64,000 nt of DNA, from contig NZ_JAEPRQ010000003.1 in assembly GCF_016629665.1 (NCBI RefSeq), positions 1-64,000 of the forward strand. Reading direction: 5' to 3'. Positions 41,843-51,691 of the stretch are shown here, in pieces; positions within the stretch are counted from its first letter, which is position 1, and each line of letters opens with the position of its first letter. The notes beneath the pieces are model-generated. The model was not told the origin of the DNA, made no database searches, and worked only from the letters and a program-made list of their open reading frames with translations. This DNA comes from Paracoccus caeni. Lineage in GTDB: Bacteria; Pseudomonadota; Alphaproteobacteria; Rhodobacterales; Rhodobacteraceae. A program made the position numbers and the translations under genes.

Positions 41843-43122
41843 GCTTCACCTCCGAAAACGCGTTGGCCCGCGACCCATGTGCCGGTGACACGACCCTCCA
41901 TCCGCGCGCCGTCGAAGGGGGTATTCTTCGATTTCGACAGCAGCGTGAAACGGTCCAGCACGAAAGGTGCATCGGGATCGAACAGGATCAGATCGGCAGG
42001 CGCACCCTTCGACAACCGACCGGCAGGCAAGCCCAGCCGTTTCGCCGGGTTCAGCGACATGGCCCGCCAAAGCTGCGGCAGGGTCAGCCCGCCTTGGTGA
42101 TAGAGGCGCAACGCGGCGGGCAGCAGGGTTTGCAGGCCGACCGCGCCGGGGGCCGCTGCCTCAAAGGGCAGGCGCTTTGATTCCTCGTCCTGCGGGGTGT
42201 GGAAGCTCGCAATCACGTCGATCAGCCCGTCCGCGACCGCCTGCACCATCGCGATCCGGTCATCCTCGGGGCGCAGCGGCGGGGTGAAACGAAAGAAGGT
42301 GCGGTAATCGCCCACATCGAATTCGTTCAGCGTCAGATGGTGGATCGAGATCCCCGCCGTCACGTTCAGCCCCTTGTCGCGGGCACGTCGAAGCGCGGGC
42401 AGCGCGGCCTCGGTGGTGATCTGGTCGGCATGCCAACGGGCGCCGGTCATCTCGACCAGCGCAAGATCGCGGTCCAGACCCATCACCTCGGCCATCGGCG
42501 ACACGGCGGGAATCCCGTAGAGCGAGGCGAACTTGCCGCTGGTCGCCGCCGCGCCTTTCGACAGGCTGGCATCCTGCGGATGGCCCACGATCAGCGCGTC
42601 CAGACCGCGCGCATAGGTCATGCAGCGCGACAGCAGTTTCGCGTCCTGAACCGGGCGGACACCGTCGGTGAAGGCCACGGCCCCGGCATCGGTCAGAAAG
42701 CCGATCTCGACCATCTCGCGGCCATCGCGGTTCTTGGTCAGCGCGGCCATGTGGCGAATGTTGACCGGGGCGTCGGCGCCGCGACGGGTCACGAATTCCA
42801 GCGATTCCGGGGTGTCGATCGGGGGCAGGGTGTCGGGGCGCACGATCATCGTGGTCACACCGCCCGCCGCCGCTGCCCGGCCGGCGCTGCGGAAGCTTTC
42901 CTTGTGCCGCTCGCCCGGTTCGCCGATCTTGACGCCCCAGTCGATCAGACCGGGAGCCAGCGCGCGACCATTGCAATCGACGATGTCCGCACCTTCGGGT
43001 GCGGCCTCATCGGGGCTGCCGATGCTTTCGATCACGCCGTCACGGACCAGAAGACTGCCGGGTGCGTCGGTCTGCGCCTCGGGGTCGATCAGGCGGGCAT
43101 TCTGGAAAACGAGGGTGGTCAC
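41839..43122 (-). CDS. Dihydroorotase-like protein, probably non-catalytic (PyrC'/PyrX type)
   Basis: A 427-residue amidohydrolase-fold protein clearly of the dihydroorotase family (APGLID, then ERHKESFRSAGRAAAAGGVT and GAVGLQTLLPAAL). The metal-binding HxH is replaced: residues 61-70 read DWGVKIGEPG instead of the usual D-x-H-V-H-x-REPG. The catalytic Asp of the D-H-A-P motif is replaced by Phe307 (ASFHTP). It therefore probably lacks dihydroorotase activity. Inactive homologues coded beside pyrB are known in pseudomonads and other bacteria to assemble with aspartate carbamoyltransferase. The true PyrC should be elsewhere. The genes between it and pyrB are two PH-like proteins. Confidence 0.88.
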   Translation of the reverse strand: MTTLVFQNARLIDPEAQTDAPGSLLVRDGVIESIGSPDEAAPEGADIVDCNGRALAPGLIDWGVKIGEPGERHKESFRSAGRAAAAGGVTTMIVRPDTLPPIDTPESLEFVTRRGADAPVNIRHMAALTKNRDGREMVEIGFLTDAGAVAFTDGVRPVQDAKLLSRCMTYARGLDALIVGHPQDASLSKGAAATSGKFASLYGIPAVSPMAEVMGLDRDLALVEMTGARWHADQITTEAALPALRRARDKGLNVTAGISIHHLTLNEFDVGDYRTFFRFTPPLRPEDDRIAMVQAVADGLIDVIASFHTPQDEESKRLPFEAAAPGAVGLQTLLPAALRLYHQGGLTLPQLWRAMSLNPAKRLGLPAGRLSKGAPADLILFDPDAPFVLDRFTLLSKSKNTPFDGARMEGRVTGTWVAGQRVFGGEA

Positions 43123-43667
43123 GGCGCGGTCTCCGTTCTGCCTGCTTGGCGCGATTGGATGTCTTTGATCATGTCGGCCACCTGCCGGGGCTCGGCAATG
43201 GCGATAAAGCCGGTCTCGCGGTAGGGGCGGTTGGGCAGGCGCGGATCCTCGGGCGGGGCGACCAGAACCGAGTCGCGCAGCACCTCCAGCTCCAGCTTCG
43301 GCGTGATCGGCCAGTCCCGCAGCTTCGCACCGTCATGGGCCAGCATACGACGATCAGTCAGGGCATAGCGGCTGCGGCGCAGGCGGGCGATCTGCAAGCG
43401 GCGGGGCAGGAAGCGGCAGGTCAGGCCGACGATCAGCGCCACCGCACCAATGCCGCCGAAGCCCGCAACGAAATCGGGCTGCGACCGGCCAAGGAAGGCG
43501 ATCAGAATGAACAGCAGACTGCCCAGCGACAGGATCGTGCCCAGAAGGCTGAAAAAGCGCACCGGCAGATCGGGGCGACCGGGGCCAATGGGCGCGCCTT
43601 GCCACAAGACCTGCTCGCCCGGATGAAGGCTTTCGGCCCAGTTGATGCCGGTTGCGGCTTGCGACAT
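43119..43667 (-). CDS. PH-like domain membrane protein, copy 1
   Basis: A 182-residue protein with an N-terminal short motif LHPGEQVLWQGAPIGPGRPD, two membrane helices (FFSLLGTILSLGSLLFILIAF and GGIGAVALIVGLTC) and a C-terminal domain. That domain has YALTDRRMLAHDGAKLRDWP, the repeat typical of bacterial PH (bPH2-type) domains. It is a diverged tandem copy of the next gene upstream, with the same layout. Its end overlaps the start of the pyrC-like gene by 4 bp. The function is unknown. Confidence 0.72.
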   Translation of the reverse strand: MSQAATGINWAESLHPGEQVLWQGAPIGPGRPDLPVRFFSLLGTILSLGSLLFILIAFLGRSQPDFVAGFGGIGAVALIVGLTCRFLPRRLQIARLRRSRYALTDRRMLAHDGAKLRDWPITPKLELEVLRDSVLVAPPEDPRLPNRPYRETGFIAIAEPRQVADMIKDIQSRQAGRTETAP

Positions 43668-43674
43668 CAGACGA

Positions 43675-44241
43675 TCATCCTGCGGCTTCGGTATTGGAAA
43701 GCTGTCGCGACTGGATATCGCGGATCATCTTGCCGACTTCGATGACATCCGGGATCATGATGAAGCCGATATCGCGATAGGCTGGAGCGCCGTTGATTTC
43801 GATGGCAAGCTCTTCCTGCCCGAAAATCAGCGAGCCGGGAGTGCCCGGATGAACCTCGACCTGCATCGTCGGGGTAATGTTCCACGATTTGATCGCCTGC
43901 CCTTCATAAACCAGGGCGTGACGGTCTGTCAGCGCATAGCGGGTCTTGGCAAGGCGGGCCTTGGTGAAGCGTGCGGGTAAAATGAGCACGGAAAGCCCGA
44001 TGACCAAGGCGCTTGCGCCAAGCCCGGCAAAGATCAGGTTGAACATCGGGTCCCCGGCATCCACCAGCAGACCGATCCCAAGAAAGGGTAACCCGCCCAA
44101 GGCGAAGATCGCGCCGAACAAACGGAAGAAACTGGTCGCCCGATCGGCTTTTGCTGGCCCGACGGGCTGACCCATCCACAGGATCCGCTCACCCGGCTCC
44201 AGCGCTATCGCCCAATCTGCGGCGTTCGGACCGTCGCTCAC
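43675..44241 (-). CDS. PH-like domain membrane protein, copy 2
   Basis: A 188-residue protein with a GTG start that overlaps the pyrB stop as GTGA. It shares the scheme of copy 1: [20 protein letters not shown], two membrane helices, [20 protein letters not shown], and the [15 protein letters not shown] end. Tandem duplication followed by divergence is the simplest origin. The location between pyrB and the pyrC-like gene is likely operonic rather than functional, but a conserved link would be notable. Confidence 0.72.
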   Translation of the reverse strand: MSDGPNAADWAIALEPGERILWMGQPVGPAKADRATSFFRLFGAIFALGGLPFLGIGLLVDAGDPMFNLIFAGLGASALVIGLSVLILPARFTKARLAKTRYALTDRHALVYEGQAIKSWNITPTMQVEVHPGTPGSLIFGQEELAIEINGAPAYRDIGFIMIPDVIEVGKMIRDIQSRQLSNTEAAG

Positions 44242-45203
44242 ACCATCACCCCGCCCGCCGCAGCGCGTCCCCGGTCGGCGCGCAGGTTCCGGGCCAGCAG
44301 ATCCAGCGCGGCCATACGGACGGCGACGCCCATTTCAACCTGATCCTGAATGACGCTGCGATTGATGTCGTCGGCGATGGTGCCGTCGATCTCGACACCC
44401 CGGTTCATCGGGCCGGGATGCATGACGATGGCGTCGGGCGCGGCCAGTGCCAGCTTTTCGGCATCTAGCCCCCAACGGTGGAAATATTCCCGCTCGGACG
44501 GGATGAAACCGCCATCCATCCGCTCTCGCTGAAGCCGCAGCATCATTACCACGTCGGCGCCTTTCAGCCCCTCGCGCATATCCTCGTAAATCTCGCAGCC
44601 GAAATCGGCCACGCCCGAGGGCATTAGCGTCCGCGGACCGATCAGCCGGATGCGGTTCTCCATCTTGCCCAGCAGGATCAGGTTGGACCGCGCCACACGG
44701 CTATGGGCAATGTCGCCGCAGATCGCCACGGTCAGGCGCTGCAACCGTCCTTTGGCGCGGCGGATGGTCAGCGCGTCCAGCAAAGCCTGTGTCGGATGCT
44801 CGTGCCGCCCGTCGCCCGCATTGATGACCGCGCATTTCACCTTCTCGGCCAGCAGGTTCACCGCACCGCTGTTCGGATGCCGCACCACCAGCAGGTCTGG
44901 CTGCATCGCGTTCAGGGTCAGCGCCGTGTCGATCAGCGTCTCGCCCTTTTTGACCGAGCTGTTCTGCATCGACATATTCATGACATCGGCGCCCAGCCGC
45001 TTTCCCGCCAGCTCGAAGCTGGACTGGGTGCGGGTCGAATTCTCGAAGAACATATTGATCTGGGTCAGTCCCTCCAGCACGTCGGAATGCTTGACCGTGC
45101 GGCGGTTGAGGGCGACGTATTCCTCGGCCAGATCGAGAAGCGTCACGATCTCGGAAGGGGCAAGGTGGTCGATACCCAGAAGATGGCGGGCGCGAAAACT
45201 CAT
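44238..45203 (-). CDS. pyrB: Aspartate carbamoyltransferase catalytic subunit
   Basis: A 321-residue enzyme of pyrimidine synthesis joining carbamoyl phosphate and aspartate. The start at 45203 is set by GGAGGAGGAAC directly upstream; the longer frame adds 79 implausible residues. The carbamoyl-phosphate motif STRT is at 56-59 ([19 protein letters not shown]). [10 protein letters not shown] lies mid-protein and [11 protein letters not shown] near the end. No regulatory pyrI gene is near, which fits the type that associates with a dihydroorotase-like partner. Confidence 0.96.
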   Translation of the reverse strand: MSFRARHLLGIDHLAPSEIVTLLDLAEEYVALNRRTVKHSDVLEGLTQINMFFENSTRTQSSFELAGKRLGADVMNMSMQNSSVKKGETLIDTALTLNAMQPDLLVVRHPNSGAVNLLAEKVKCAVINAGDGRHEHPTQALLDALTIRRAKGRLQRLTVAICGDIAHSRVARSNLILLGKMENRIRLIGPRTLMPSGVADFGCEIYEDMREGLKGADVVMMLRLQRERMDGGFIPSEREYFHRWGLDAEKLALAAPDAIVMHPGPMNRGVEIDGTIADDINRSVIQDQVEMGVAVRMAALDLLARNLRADRGRAAAGGVMV

Positions 45204-45360
45204 GTTCCTCCTCCGGCGGCTGGAAACGGTTTCTCTATTGCAGAAGGCGGGCGGTCGGGCAAGCGCGCAGGCGGCGCTTTCATGCAACGGCGAAACTGTC
45301 TTCATGCACATCGTGCAAATCAAGATTGCCCGGCCTCCTGCACAAGGATAAGGCATTTTG

Positions 45361-46734
45361 ATGTTTGGAAAGTATTCACCCCACATTTTAGCGACATTAT
45401 CGCTGGGCCTGCCGCTGATCGGCAGCCATCTGGCGCGCATGGCAATTCATGTCAGCGATACGGTGCTGCTTGGCTGGTACAGCGTCGATGCGCTGGCGGC
45501 GCTGGTCATTGCCACATCGATGATCAACATCTTCTTCTTTCTTGGCATGGGCTACGGCATTGGCGTGATGGGCGTGATCGCGACCGCCATCGCGCGCGGC
45601 GACGAGACCGAGGTGCGACGCTCGGCCCGTATGGCGCTGTGGCTGTCCGTCGGCCATTCGCTGTTGTGTATGCCGTTCTTCTGGTTTTCCGGCCCGATCC
45701 TGCTGGCGCTTGGCCAGACCCAGACGACCGCGACGATGGCGCAGGATTTCCTACGGATTGCCGGTTGGGGCTTGCTGCCGATGCTGGGATCGCTGACGCT
45801 GAACGCCTATCTTGCCGCGCAAGAGCGGCCCGGCGTCGCCATGTGGGTCACATTGGCGGGGCTGCCGCTGAATGTGGCGCTGATCTGGGTGCTGACCTTT
45901 GGCAATCTGGGCATGCCGGAACTGGGCGTGCGCGGCGCGGCCATTGCCAGCGTGACCGTGCAGATGCTGGGTCTGGCGGCGCTGGCGCTTTATGCGCATT
46001 GGCTGCCGCAGGCGCGGAAATATAACCTGTTCCAGCGGTTCTGGCGTCCCGATACGCAGGCGATGCGCGATGTGTTTCGCATTGGCTGGCCAATCGGGCT
46101 GACCATGGTGGCCGAGGGCGGGCTGTTCGTCGCCTCGAACGTGATGATGGGCTGGATCGGCACGCAAGAGCTGGCCGCGCATGGGATTGCCCTGCAAATC
46201 ACCTCGATTGCCTTCATGGTGCATCTGGGCCTGTCGAATGCCGCGACGGTGCGGGTCGGGCAGGCCAAGGGGCGCGGCGATAATGTCTGGATGCGCGATG
46301 CGGCGGTGACGGTGATCGGGCTGTCGCTGGTCTTTGCCGCGCTGACCATCGCGGCCTTTCTGATCTTTGCCCGGCCCTTGGTCGGGCTGTATCTGGATGC
46401 GGCCGATCCCTTGGCTCCGGTCATCATCGCGATTGGGGCAGGGCTGCTGGTCTATGCGGCGCTGTTCCAGTTGACCGATGCCTTGCAGGTGATCGCGCTG
46501 GGCTTTCTGCGCGGGGTTCACGATACGCGCGTGCCGATGTGGATCGCGGCCTTCAGCTATTGGGTGATCGGCATGCCGGTCGCATGGGCGCTGGCCTTCC
46601 CGCTTGGCTTTGGTCCTGCGGGTCTGTGGCTGGGCCTCTGCGTCGGGCTGACACTGGCGGCGGCGCTGCTGATGCGGCGCTTCTGGCGGGGGTGGTCGCG
46701 CGGGGACTGGACCCCGCCATCGCCCGCAGTCTAA
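45361..46734 (+). CDS. MATE family efflux transporter
   Basis: A 457-residue inner-membrane protein with about twelve hydrophobic helices in two related halves. Features are the N-terminal [20 protein letters not shown], the second-half start [20 protein letters not shown] and the [10 protein letters not shown] loop after helix 8, all typical of MATE drug/sodium or proton antiporters. It is divergent from pyrB. The substrate is not predictable. The start is ATG 45361 rather than the preceding in-frame TTG. Confidence 0.92.
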   Translation: MFGKYSPHILATLSLGLPLIGSHLARMAIHVSDTVLLGWYSVDALAALVIATSMINIFFFLGMGYGIGVMGVIATAIARGDETEVRRSARMALWLSVGHSLLCMPFFWFSGPILLALGQTQTTATMAQDFLRIAGWGLLPMLGSLTLNAYLAAQERPGVAMWVTLAGLPLNVALIWVLTFGNLGMPELGVRGAAIASVTVQMLGLAALALYAHWLPQARKYNLFQRFWRPDTQAMRDVFRIGWPIGLTMVAEGGLFVASNVMMGWIGTQELAAHGIALQITSIAFMVHLGLSNAATVRVGQAKGRGDNVWMRDAAVTVIGLSLVFAALTIAAFLIFARPLVGLYLDAADPLAPVIIAIGAGLLVYAALFQLTDALQVIALGFLRGVHDTRVPMWIAAFSYWVIGMPVAWALAFPLGFGPAGLWLGLCVGLTLAAALLMRRFWRGWSRGDWTPPSPAV

Positions 46735-46762
46735 CCTGTCGTCGAACCATCAGCAGGAGGCC

Positions 46763-47002
46763 ATGATGCGACCCGTCTTCGTCCAGTTCCGCTGCGAGCC
46801 CGGCAAGACCTATCAGGTTGCCGAGGCCATCTATGACCGCGAAATCGTCAGCGAGCTTTACTCGACCTCGGGCGATTACGACCTGATGGCCAAGGTCTAT
46901 ATCCCCGAGGATGAGGATGTCGGGCGATTCCTGTCGGAAAAGCTGTTCGACATCCCTCATATCAGCCGGACGCTGACAACGATGACCTTCCGGGCGTTCT
47001 GA
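46763..47002 (+). CDS. Stand-alone Lrp/AsnC ligand-binding domain protein
   Basis: A 79-residue protein consisting only of the Lrp/AsnC C-terminal (RAM) domain: FVQFRCEPGKTYQVAEAIYD, TSGDYDLMAKVYIPED and RTLTTMTFRAF. No DNA-binding helix is present. Such single-domain forms oligomerise and bind amino acids, and may modulate full-length Lrp proteins. A good ribosome site (AGGAGGCC) precedes the tandem ATGATG. Confidence 0.88.
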   Translation: MMRPVFVQFRCEPGKTYQVAEAIYDREIVSELYSTSGDYDLMAKVYIPEDEDVGRFLSEKLFDIPHISRTLTTMTFRAF

Positions 47003-47017
47003 GGGGCTTGCCTTTGG

Positions 47018-47779
47018 CTAGAGCTTTGACAGGAAGGTCTTGATCAACGGCAGCACCAGTTCCGGTTGATCCTGATGGGGGACGTGGCTGCCGAAGGCGA
47101 TAAGCCCCAGCTTCGCCCCCGCAATCGCATTTGCCAGCGCCACGGTTTCATCACGCAGGACCAGATGATCCTCGTCCCCGCCAATAATCAGCGCCGGGCA
47201 GCGGATGGTCTGGGCGATGCGGCCGGGGTAATTGCCGGTCGCGGTGTTGCGCCACATCGACAGCAATGCCTTGAAGAATTTTTCGAAATCCGGTTCGGGG
47301 TTGAGGCTTTGATAATGCTCGACCGTCTCGGGAAAGCGGCCGCGCCACTTCTCTGGCGTCAGCAGATCATAGATGTTGCGCATCACGGTCGTGGCTGGTG
47401 CATCGCCATTCGCGCCGATGGTCACCAGACCGGACAGGCGGCGATTGCCGCGCGCGGCGACGTGTAGGCCGGTGATGCCGCCGTCGCTATGACCGATGAT
47501 GACCGGCGATGTCATCTGTCGTTCGGCAATGACCGTCTCGGCGTCGGCAGCCAGCAGCCGATAGGAGAGCGGGTCGGTCCCCAGTGTCGAGGCGCCATGG
47601 CCGCGGCTGTCGATCAGCACGCAGCGGCAATCCTCGAAAGCATCGATCACGCCGTCCCAATCGTCCAGACTGCCGCCGCCGCCATGCAGGAACAAAAGCT
47701 CGCGCCCATGCGGGTTTCCCGTTTCCTCCACATGAATTGACGCGCCGTTTGCCTCGATCTTGCTGCCGTTCTTGCGCAT
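47018..47779 (-). CDS. Alpha/beta fold hydrolase
   Basis: A 253-residue hydrolase from ATG 47779. The oxyanion region HGGGGSLDDWDG, the nucleophile elbow GHSDGGITG (Ser in G-x-S-x-G), the acid in GGDEDHLV and the base in FGSHVPHQDQPE form the usual set. The longer frame from 48409 would overlap the divergent aminotransferase and is rejected. The substrate is unknown. The gene ends 16 bp from the 3' end of the AsnC-like gene. Confidence 0.9.
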   Translation of the reverse strand: MRKNGSKIEANGASIHVEETGNPHGRELLFLHGGGGSLDDWDGVIDAFEDCRCVLIDSRGHGASTLGTDPLSYRLLAADAETVIAERQMTSPVIIGHSDGGITGLHVAARGNRRLSGLVTIGANGDAPATTVMRNIYDLLTPEKWRGRFPETVEHYQSLNPEPDFEKFFKALLSMWRNTATGNYPGRIAQTIRCPALIIGGDEDHLVLRDETVALANAIAGAKLGLIAFGSHVPHQDQPELVLPLIKTFLSKL

Positions 47780-47893
47780 GTCCTGCCCCCCTGCCGTTCT
47801 ATGACGCCTTGAGGCAAGGCTAGCAGCGCGGGCAGGCGGCCACAATTGTAGGATCGCTTGCGCAATGCCGTGAAATCGGCAAAGTCCACGAAT

Positions 47894-48994
47894 ATGAAGA
47901 TACCCGAATTCGCCCCTATTCCTGCCTCGCTTCCCGCCACCGTTCCCTTTGTCGGGCCCGAGACGCTGCAACGCCAACTGGGCTTCGATTTCGTGGCCCG
48001 GATCGGCGCGAATGAGAATGGCTTCGGGCCGTCGCCAAAGGCGGTGCAGGCGATGCGGGACGAGGCGCAGCAGGTCTGGCAATATGCCGACCCGACCAGC
48101 CACGATCTGCGGCAGGCTTTGGCCCGGCATTTGCAGATATCCAGCGAAAACATCGTGGTAGGCGAAGGGATCGACGGCCTTCTGGGGCTGCTGGTGCGGT
48201 TGATGATCGCGCCGGGCGATGCGGTGGTGACCTCGGATGGCGCCTATCCGACCTTCAATTATCACGTCGCGGGCTTTGCCGGGGTGCTGCATAAGGTGCC
48301 TTATCGCGATGACCGCGAAGACCCGGATGCGCTGATTGCAAAGGCGCGGGAGACCGGGGCGCGGCTGGTCTATCTGGCCAACCCGGACAACCCGATGGGA
48401 AGCTGGCATGCGGGCGCGGTGATCGAGGCTATGCTGGATGGTTTGCCCGGCAACTGTCTGCTGGTGCTGGATGAGGCTTATGTGGAATTTGCGCCGGATG
48501 AGGCCGTTCCGCAGATCGCGGTGGATGATCCCCGTGTCATTCGGATGCGCACCTTTTCAAAGGCTTACGGAATGGCCGGGGCGCGGGTTGGTTATGCCTA
48601 TGGGCATCCGCAACTGATCGCCGGGTTCGAGCGGGTCCGCAATCACTTCGGGATGAGCCGGATCGGTCAGGTCGGGGCGCTTGCCGCCTTGGCGGATCAG
48701 GAATGGCTGGCGCATGTGCGGGGTCAGGTGATCTCTGCCCGGGCGAAGGTCGCTGAAATTGCTACGGAAAATGGCATGTTCGCGCTGCCTTCGGCGACGA
48801 ATTTCGTCGCGGTCGATACCGGGCGGGACGGTGATTTCGCGCGGCGGCTGGTGAAAGGGCTGGAGGCGAAAGGCGTGTTCGTGCGGATGCCCGGCGTCGC
48901 GCCGCTGGATCGTTGCATCAGGATCAGTTGCGCGCCACAGACAGAGATGTCGGTGCTTGCCGAGACATTGCCGCAGGTGCTGACAGCGCTTTAA
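47894..48994 (+). CDS. Class I/II PLP-dependent aminotransferase, histidinol-phosphate-aminotransferase-like
   Basis: A 366-residue aminotransferase from ATG 47894. The pyridoxal-phosphate Lys is in MRTFSKAYGMAGARVGY. RIGANENGFGPSPKAV near the N terminus and LANPDNPMGSW are typical of the HisC branch, and DEAYVEFAP gives the cofactor-contacting Asp and Tyr. It could serve histidine, phenylalanine or tyrosine synthesis. No his genes are next to it, so it may be a second copy with a different role. Confidence 0.87.
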   Translation: MKIPEFAPIPASLPATVPFVGPETLQRQLGFDFVARIGANENGFGPSPKAVQAMRDEAQQVWQYADPTSHDLRQALARHLQISSENIVVGEGIDGLLGLLVRLMIAPGDAVVTSDGAYPTFNYHVAGFAGVLHKVPYRDDREDPDALIAKARETGARLVYLANPDNPMGSWHAGAVIEAMLDGLPGNCLLVLDEAYVEFAPDEAVPQIAVDDPRVIRMRTFSKAYGMAGARVGYAYGHPQLIAGFERVRNHFGMSRIGQVGALAALADQEWLAHVRGQVISARAKVAEIATENGMFALPSATNFVAVDTGRDGDFARRLVKGLEAKGVFVRMPGVAPLDRCIRISCAPQTEMSVLAETLPQVLTAL

Positions 48995-49052
48995 CCTTTT
49001 CGCGCAACAGCTGCGTTCGTTGGGCTGCGCAACAGCGATCCGGCGCGATAAG

Positions 49053-49079
49053 AAAAACCCAGCAAATGCTGGGTTTTTT
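49053..49079. terminator. Bidirectional Rho-independent terminator
   Basis: A-rich and T-rich flanks surround ACCCAGCA / TGCTGGGT with a 2-base loop; T6 lies on the plus side and A5 on the other. It sits between the convergent aminotransferase and malate synthase genes. Confidence 0.85.
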
Positions 49080-49081
49080 GC

Positions 49082-49136
49082 TGCACAGAGTGTGCACAGG
49101 TTGTGCACAGCCCAGACACAGGCGATGCACAGCAGA
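49082..49136. repeat. Five tandem 11-bp units around TGCACAG
   Basis: TGCACAG starts at 49082, 49093, 49104 and 49126. A degenerate unit (GACACAG) sits at the expected 49115. The spacing is exactly 11 bp throughout, about one helical turn. The repeat lies between the terminator and the glcB stop. Confidence 0.7.
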
Positions 49137-49159
49137 TGCGGACTGCCGGGGGTAGAGGC

Positions 49160-51319
49160 CTAGCGCCGAAGCGCCTTGGCCTCTTTCCGCCGGGCATGCA
49201 GCGCCGGTTCGGTATAGCCCGAGGGTTGCTTGGTGCCGGTCAGGATCAGATCGCGCGCGGCCTCGAAAGCCGGGCCGTCGAAGCCGGGGGCCATCGGGAT
49301 ATAGGCCGGATCGCCCGCGTTCTGGCCGTCCACCTTCACCGCCATCCGGCGCAAAGCATCCTCGACCTCGGCTTCCGAGATCAGGCCCTGTTCAAGCCAG
49401 TTCGCCATGTATTGCGCGCTGATGCGGCAGGTGGCGCGGTCCTCCATCAGTTGCACATCGTCGATATCCGGCACCTTCGAACAACCGATGCCCTGATCCA
49501 CCCAACGCACCACATAGCCAAGGATACCCTGACAGCTATTGTCCACCTCGCGCAGAACCTCTTCACGCGAAAGGGGGGTGTCGCCGACCAAAGCCGGGGT
49601 CAGCAGCAGGTCCAGATCCGGGACGGGACGGCCCATCAGCCCCTCTTGCACCTCGGCTACGTTGACCTTGTGATAGTGCAGCGCGTGCAGCGTCGCGGCG
49701 GTCGGGCTGGGCACCCATGCGGTGTTTGCCCCGGCCTTCGGATGCCCGATCTTCACCTCCAGCATTTCGGCCAGCGCGTCGGGCTTGGCCCACATACCCT
49801 TGCCGATCTGTGCCTTGCCGCGCAGGCCGCAGTTCAGGCCGATGATGACATTGCGATCCTCATAGGCCGACAACCAGCCCGCCGCGCGCATGCCTGCGCG
49901 GCCGACGAAAGCGCCCGCCTGCATCGAGGTGTGGATCTCGTCCCCGGTGCGGTCGAGGAAGCCGGTATTGATGAACACGACCCGATTGCGGATCGCACCG
50001 ATCGAGGCGGCAAGGTTGGCGCTGGTCCGGCGTTCCTCATCCATCAGGCCCAGCTTGACGGTGTTGGCGGGCAGGCTCAGCACTTGTTCGACCTTGGTAA
50101 AGACGCGGTCGGCAAAGGCGGCCTCGTCGGGGCCGTGCATCTTGGGTTTCACGACATAGACCGAACCGGCGCGGCTGTTGCCCAAGCCCTCGCTGCGCTT
50201 CAGGTCGTGCAGGGCGGCGGCGGTGGTGACCATGGCATCCATCAGCCCCTCGGGCGTTTCCTGACCGTTCAGCTTGACCGCGTCGGTGGTCATCAGATGG
50301 CCGACATTGCGGACCAGCAGCAGGGCGCGGCCCGGCAGTGTTTCGGTATTGCCATCGGGGCGGGTATAGCTGCGATCATCGGCCAGTTTACGGGTCAGGG
50401 TCTTGCCGCCCTTGTCGAAACTTTCGACCAGATCGCCTTTCATCAGGCCAAGCCAGTTGGTGTAAACGGCCACCTTATCCTCGGCATCGACGGCGGCGAC
50501 GCTGTCTTCGCAATCCTGAATCGCGGTCAGGGCGGCTTCCACGATCACATCGCGCAGCCCGGAGGCAGAGGCTGCGCCAATCGGATGATCCGGGTTCACG
50601 ATCAGTTCGACATGCAGCCCGTGATGGCGCAACAGATAGCCGGTATCCTTGCCCTCGTTGCGGGTGCCGATAAAGGCCGACGGATCGGCGAGGCGGGTTT
50701 CGGTGTCGCCGATGCTGGCGGTCAGGCCGTCGGCATCCGCGCCATAGGCGGTGACATCGGCATGGCTGCCGCTGGCCAGCGGGAAGGTCTCATCAAGGAA
50801 GCGGGCGACATAGGCGACCACGGCGTCACGGCGCGCTGGGTCGATGCCGCCGCCAGCCGGAGGAGCGCCGAGAACGTCCGAGCCGTAAAGCGCATCGTAA
50901 AGTGAGCCCCACCGCGCATTGGCGGCGTTCAGGGCGAAGCGGGCATTGCTGACCGGGACGACAAGCTGCGGCCCGGCAAGCGTGGCGATTTCGGGATCAA
51001 CCTTGCCGTTCTCGATGGCGAAGGGCGCGGGTTCGGCGACCAGATAGCCGATCTCGGTCAGGAAGGCGCGATAGGCGGCGGCGTCCCAGGGCTGGTTGCC
51101 GCGCGCCTTGTGCCATGCGTCGATCTGCGATTGCAGCTCTTCGCGACGGTCAAGCAAGGCGCGGTTCTCGCCCGCGAAATCGTTCAGCAGTTCCGCATAG
51201 CCCGACCAGAAGCGATCCGCATCCACGCCGGTGCCGGGCAGCAGACGGGTTTCGACGAAGCTGGCCAGTTCCTCGGCGACCTCAAGGCCATGACGTTCGG
51301 TATATGCGGTCTTGCTCAT
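49160..51319 (-). CDS. glcB: Malate synthase G
   Basis: A 719-residue enzyme condensing glyoxylate with acetyl-CoA to malate. Start at 51319 ([11 protein letters not shown]). Family blocks are [51 protein letters not shown] (active-site Arg region), [11 protein letters not shown] and [12 protein letters not shown]. The length fits form G and not the shorter form A. The isocitrate lyase gene is not in the window. A 10-bp palindrome 63 bp upstream of the start could be the operator of a GntR-type regulator. Confidence 0.96.
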   Translation of the reverse strand: MSKTAYTERHGLEVAEELASFVETRLLPGTGVDADRFWSGYAELLNDFAGENRALLDRREELQSQIDAWHKARGNQPWDAAAYRAFLTEIGYLVAEPAPFAIENGKVDPEIATLAGPQLVVPVSNARFALNAANARWGSLYDALYGSDVLGAPPAGGGIDPARRDAVVAYVARFLDETFPLASGSHADVTAYGADADGLTASIGDTETRLADPSAFIGTRNEGKDTGYLLRHHGLHVELIVNPDHPIGAASASGLRDVIVEAALTAIQDCEDSVAAVDAEDKVAVYTNWLGLMKGDLVESFDKGGKTLTRKLADDRSYTRPDGNTETLPGRALLLVRNVGHLMTTDAVKLNGQETPEGLMDAMVTTAAALHDLKRSEGLGNSRAGSVYVVKPKMHGPDEAAFADRVFTKVEQVLSLPANTVKLGLMDEERRTSANLAASIGAIRNRVVFINTGFLDRTGDEIHTSMQAGAFVGRAGMRAAGWLSAYEDRNVIIGLNCGLRGKAQIGKGMWAKPDALAEMLEVKIGHPKAGANTAWVPSPTAATLHALHYHKVNVAEVQEGLMGRPVPDLDLLLTPALVGDTPLSREEVLREVDNSCQGILGYVVRWVDQGIGCSKVPDIDDVQLMEDRATCRISAQYMANWLEQGLISEAEVEDALRRMAVKVDGQNAGDPAYIPMAPGFDGPAFEAARDLILTGTKQPSGYTEPALHARRKEAKALRR

Positions 51320-51381
51320 CCTGGATTCTCCTTCTCGCGGCATCATGGCGGTGTGGCGGAATGCGAGTCACGCACGAATCT

Positions 51382-51391
51382 TGGTATACCA
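51382..51391. promoter_or_regulatory. Palindromic operator candidate upstream of glcB
   Basis: TGGTATACCA is a perfect 10-bp palindrome 63 bp before the glcB start, in a 372-bp divergent gap shared with the secreted-protein gene at 51692. Sites of the form TGGTnnnACCA are typical of GntR-family regulators. No regulator gene adjoins it. The rest of the gap has no recognised gene. Confidence 0.4.
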
Positions 51392-51691
51392 TCGCGCACC
51401 ATGCATCATCTGCATTAAGGCAACCAAGGTGATTATCCAAGATGCAATGGAAGGTTTTTCCATTTTCGTCGCGGCACGCGAAATCGTGTCCGCTACTCGC
51501 TCAACAGCCTGTGGGGTGTGGTTGTCAGCCGAGTTTCGCTGACACAGATCGGTCCGAACCGAGGGCACCGGCAGAAAGCCGCTGAAATCCAAGAAAAAAT
51601 CCCGGCCCCCCTGAACCTCGCCCGCATTCTGACGTTAGCTATGCACACGCGCCGCAACTGGCGCGTTTTTATGACGAACAAGGAGCTCATA

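Noticed and set aside
49103..50905. 600-codon plus-strand frame antisense to glcB
   Set aside because: It is complementary to the well-supported malate synthase gene and has no family features.
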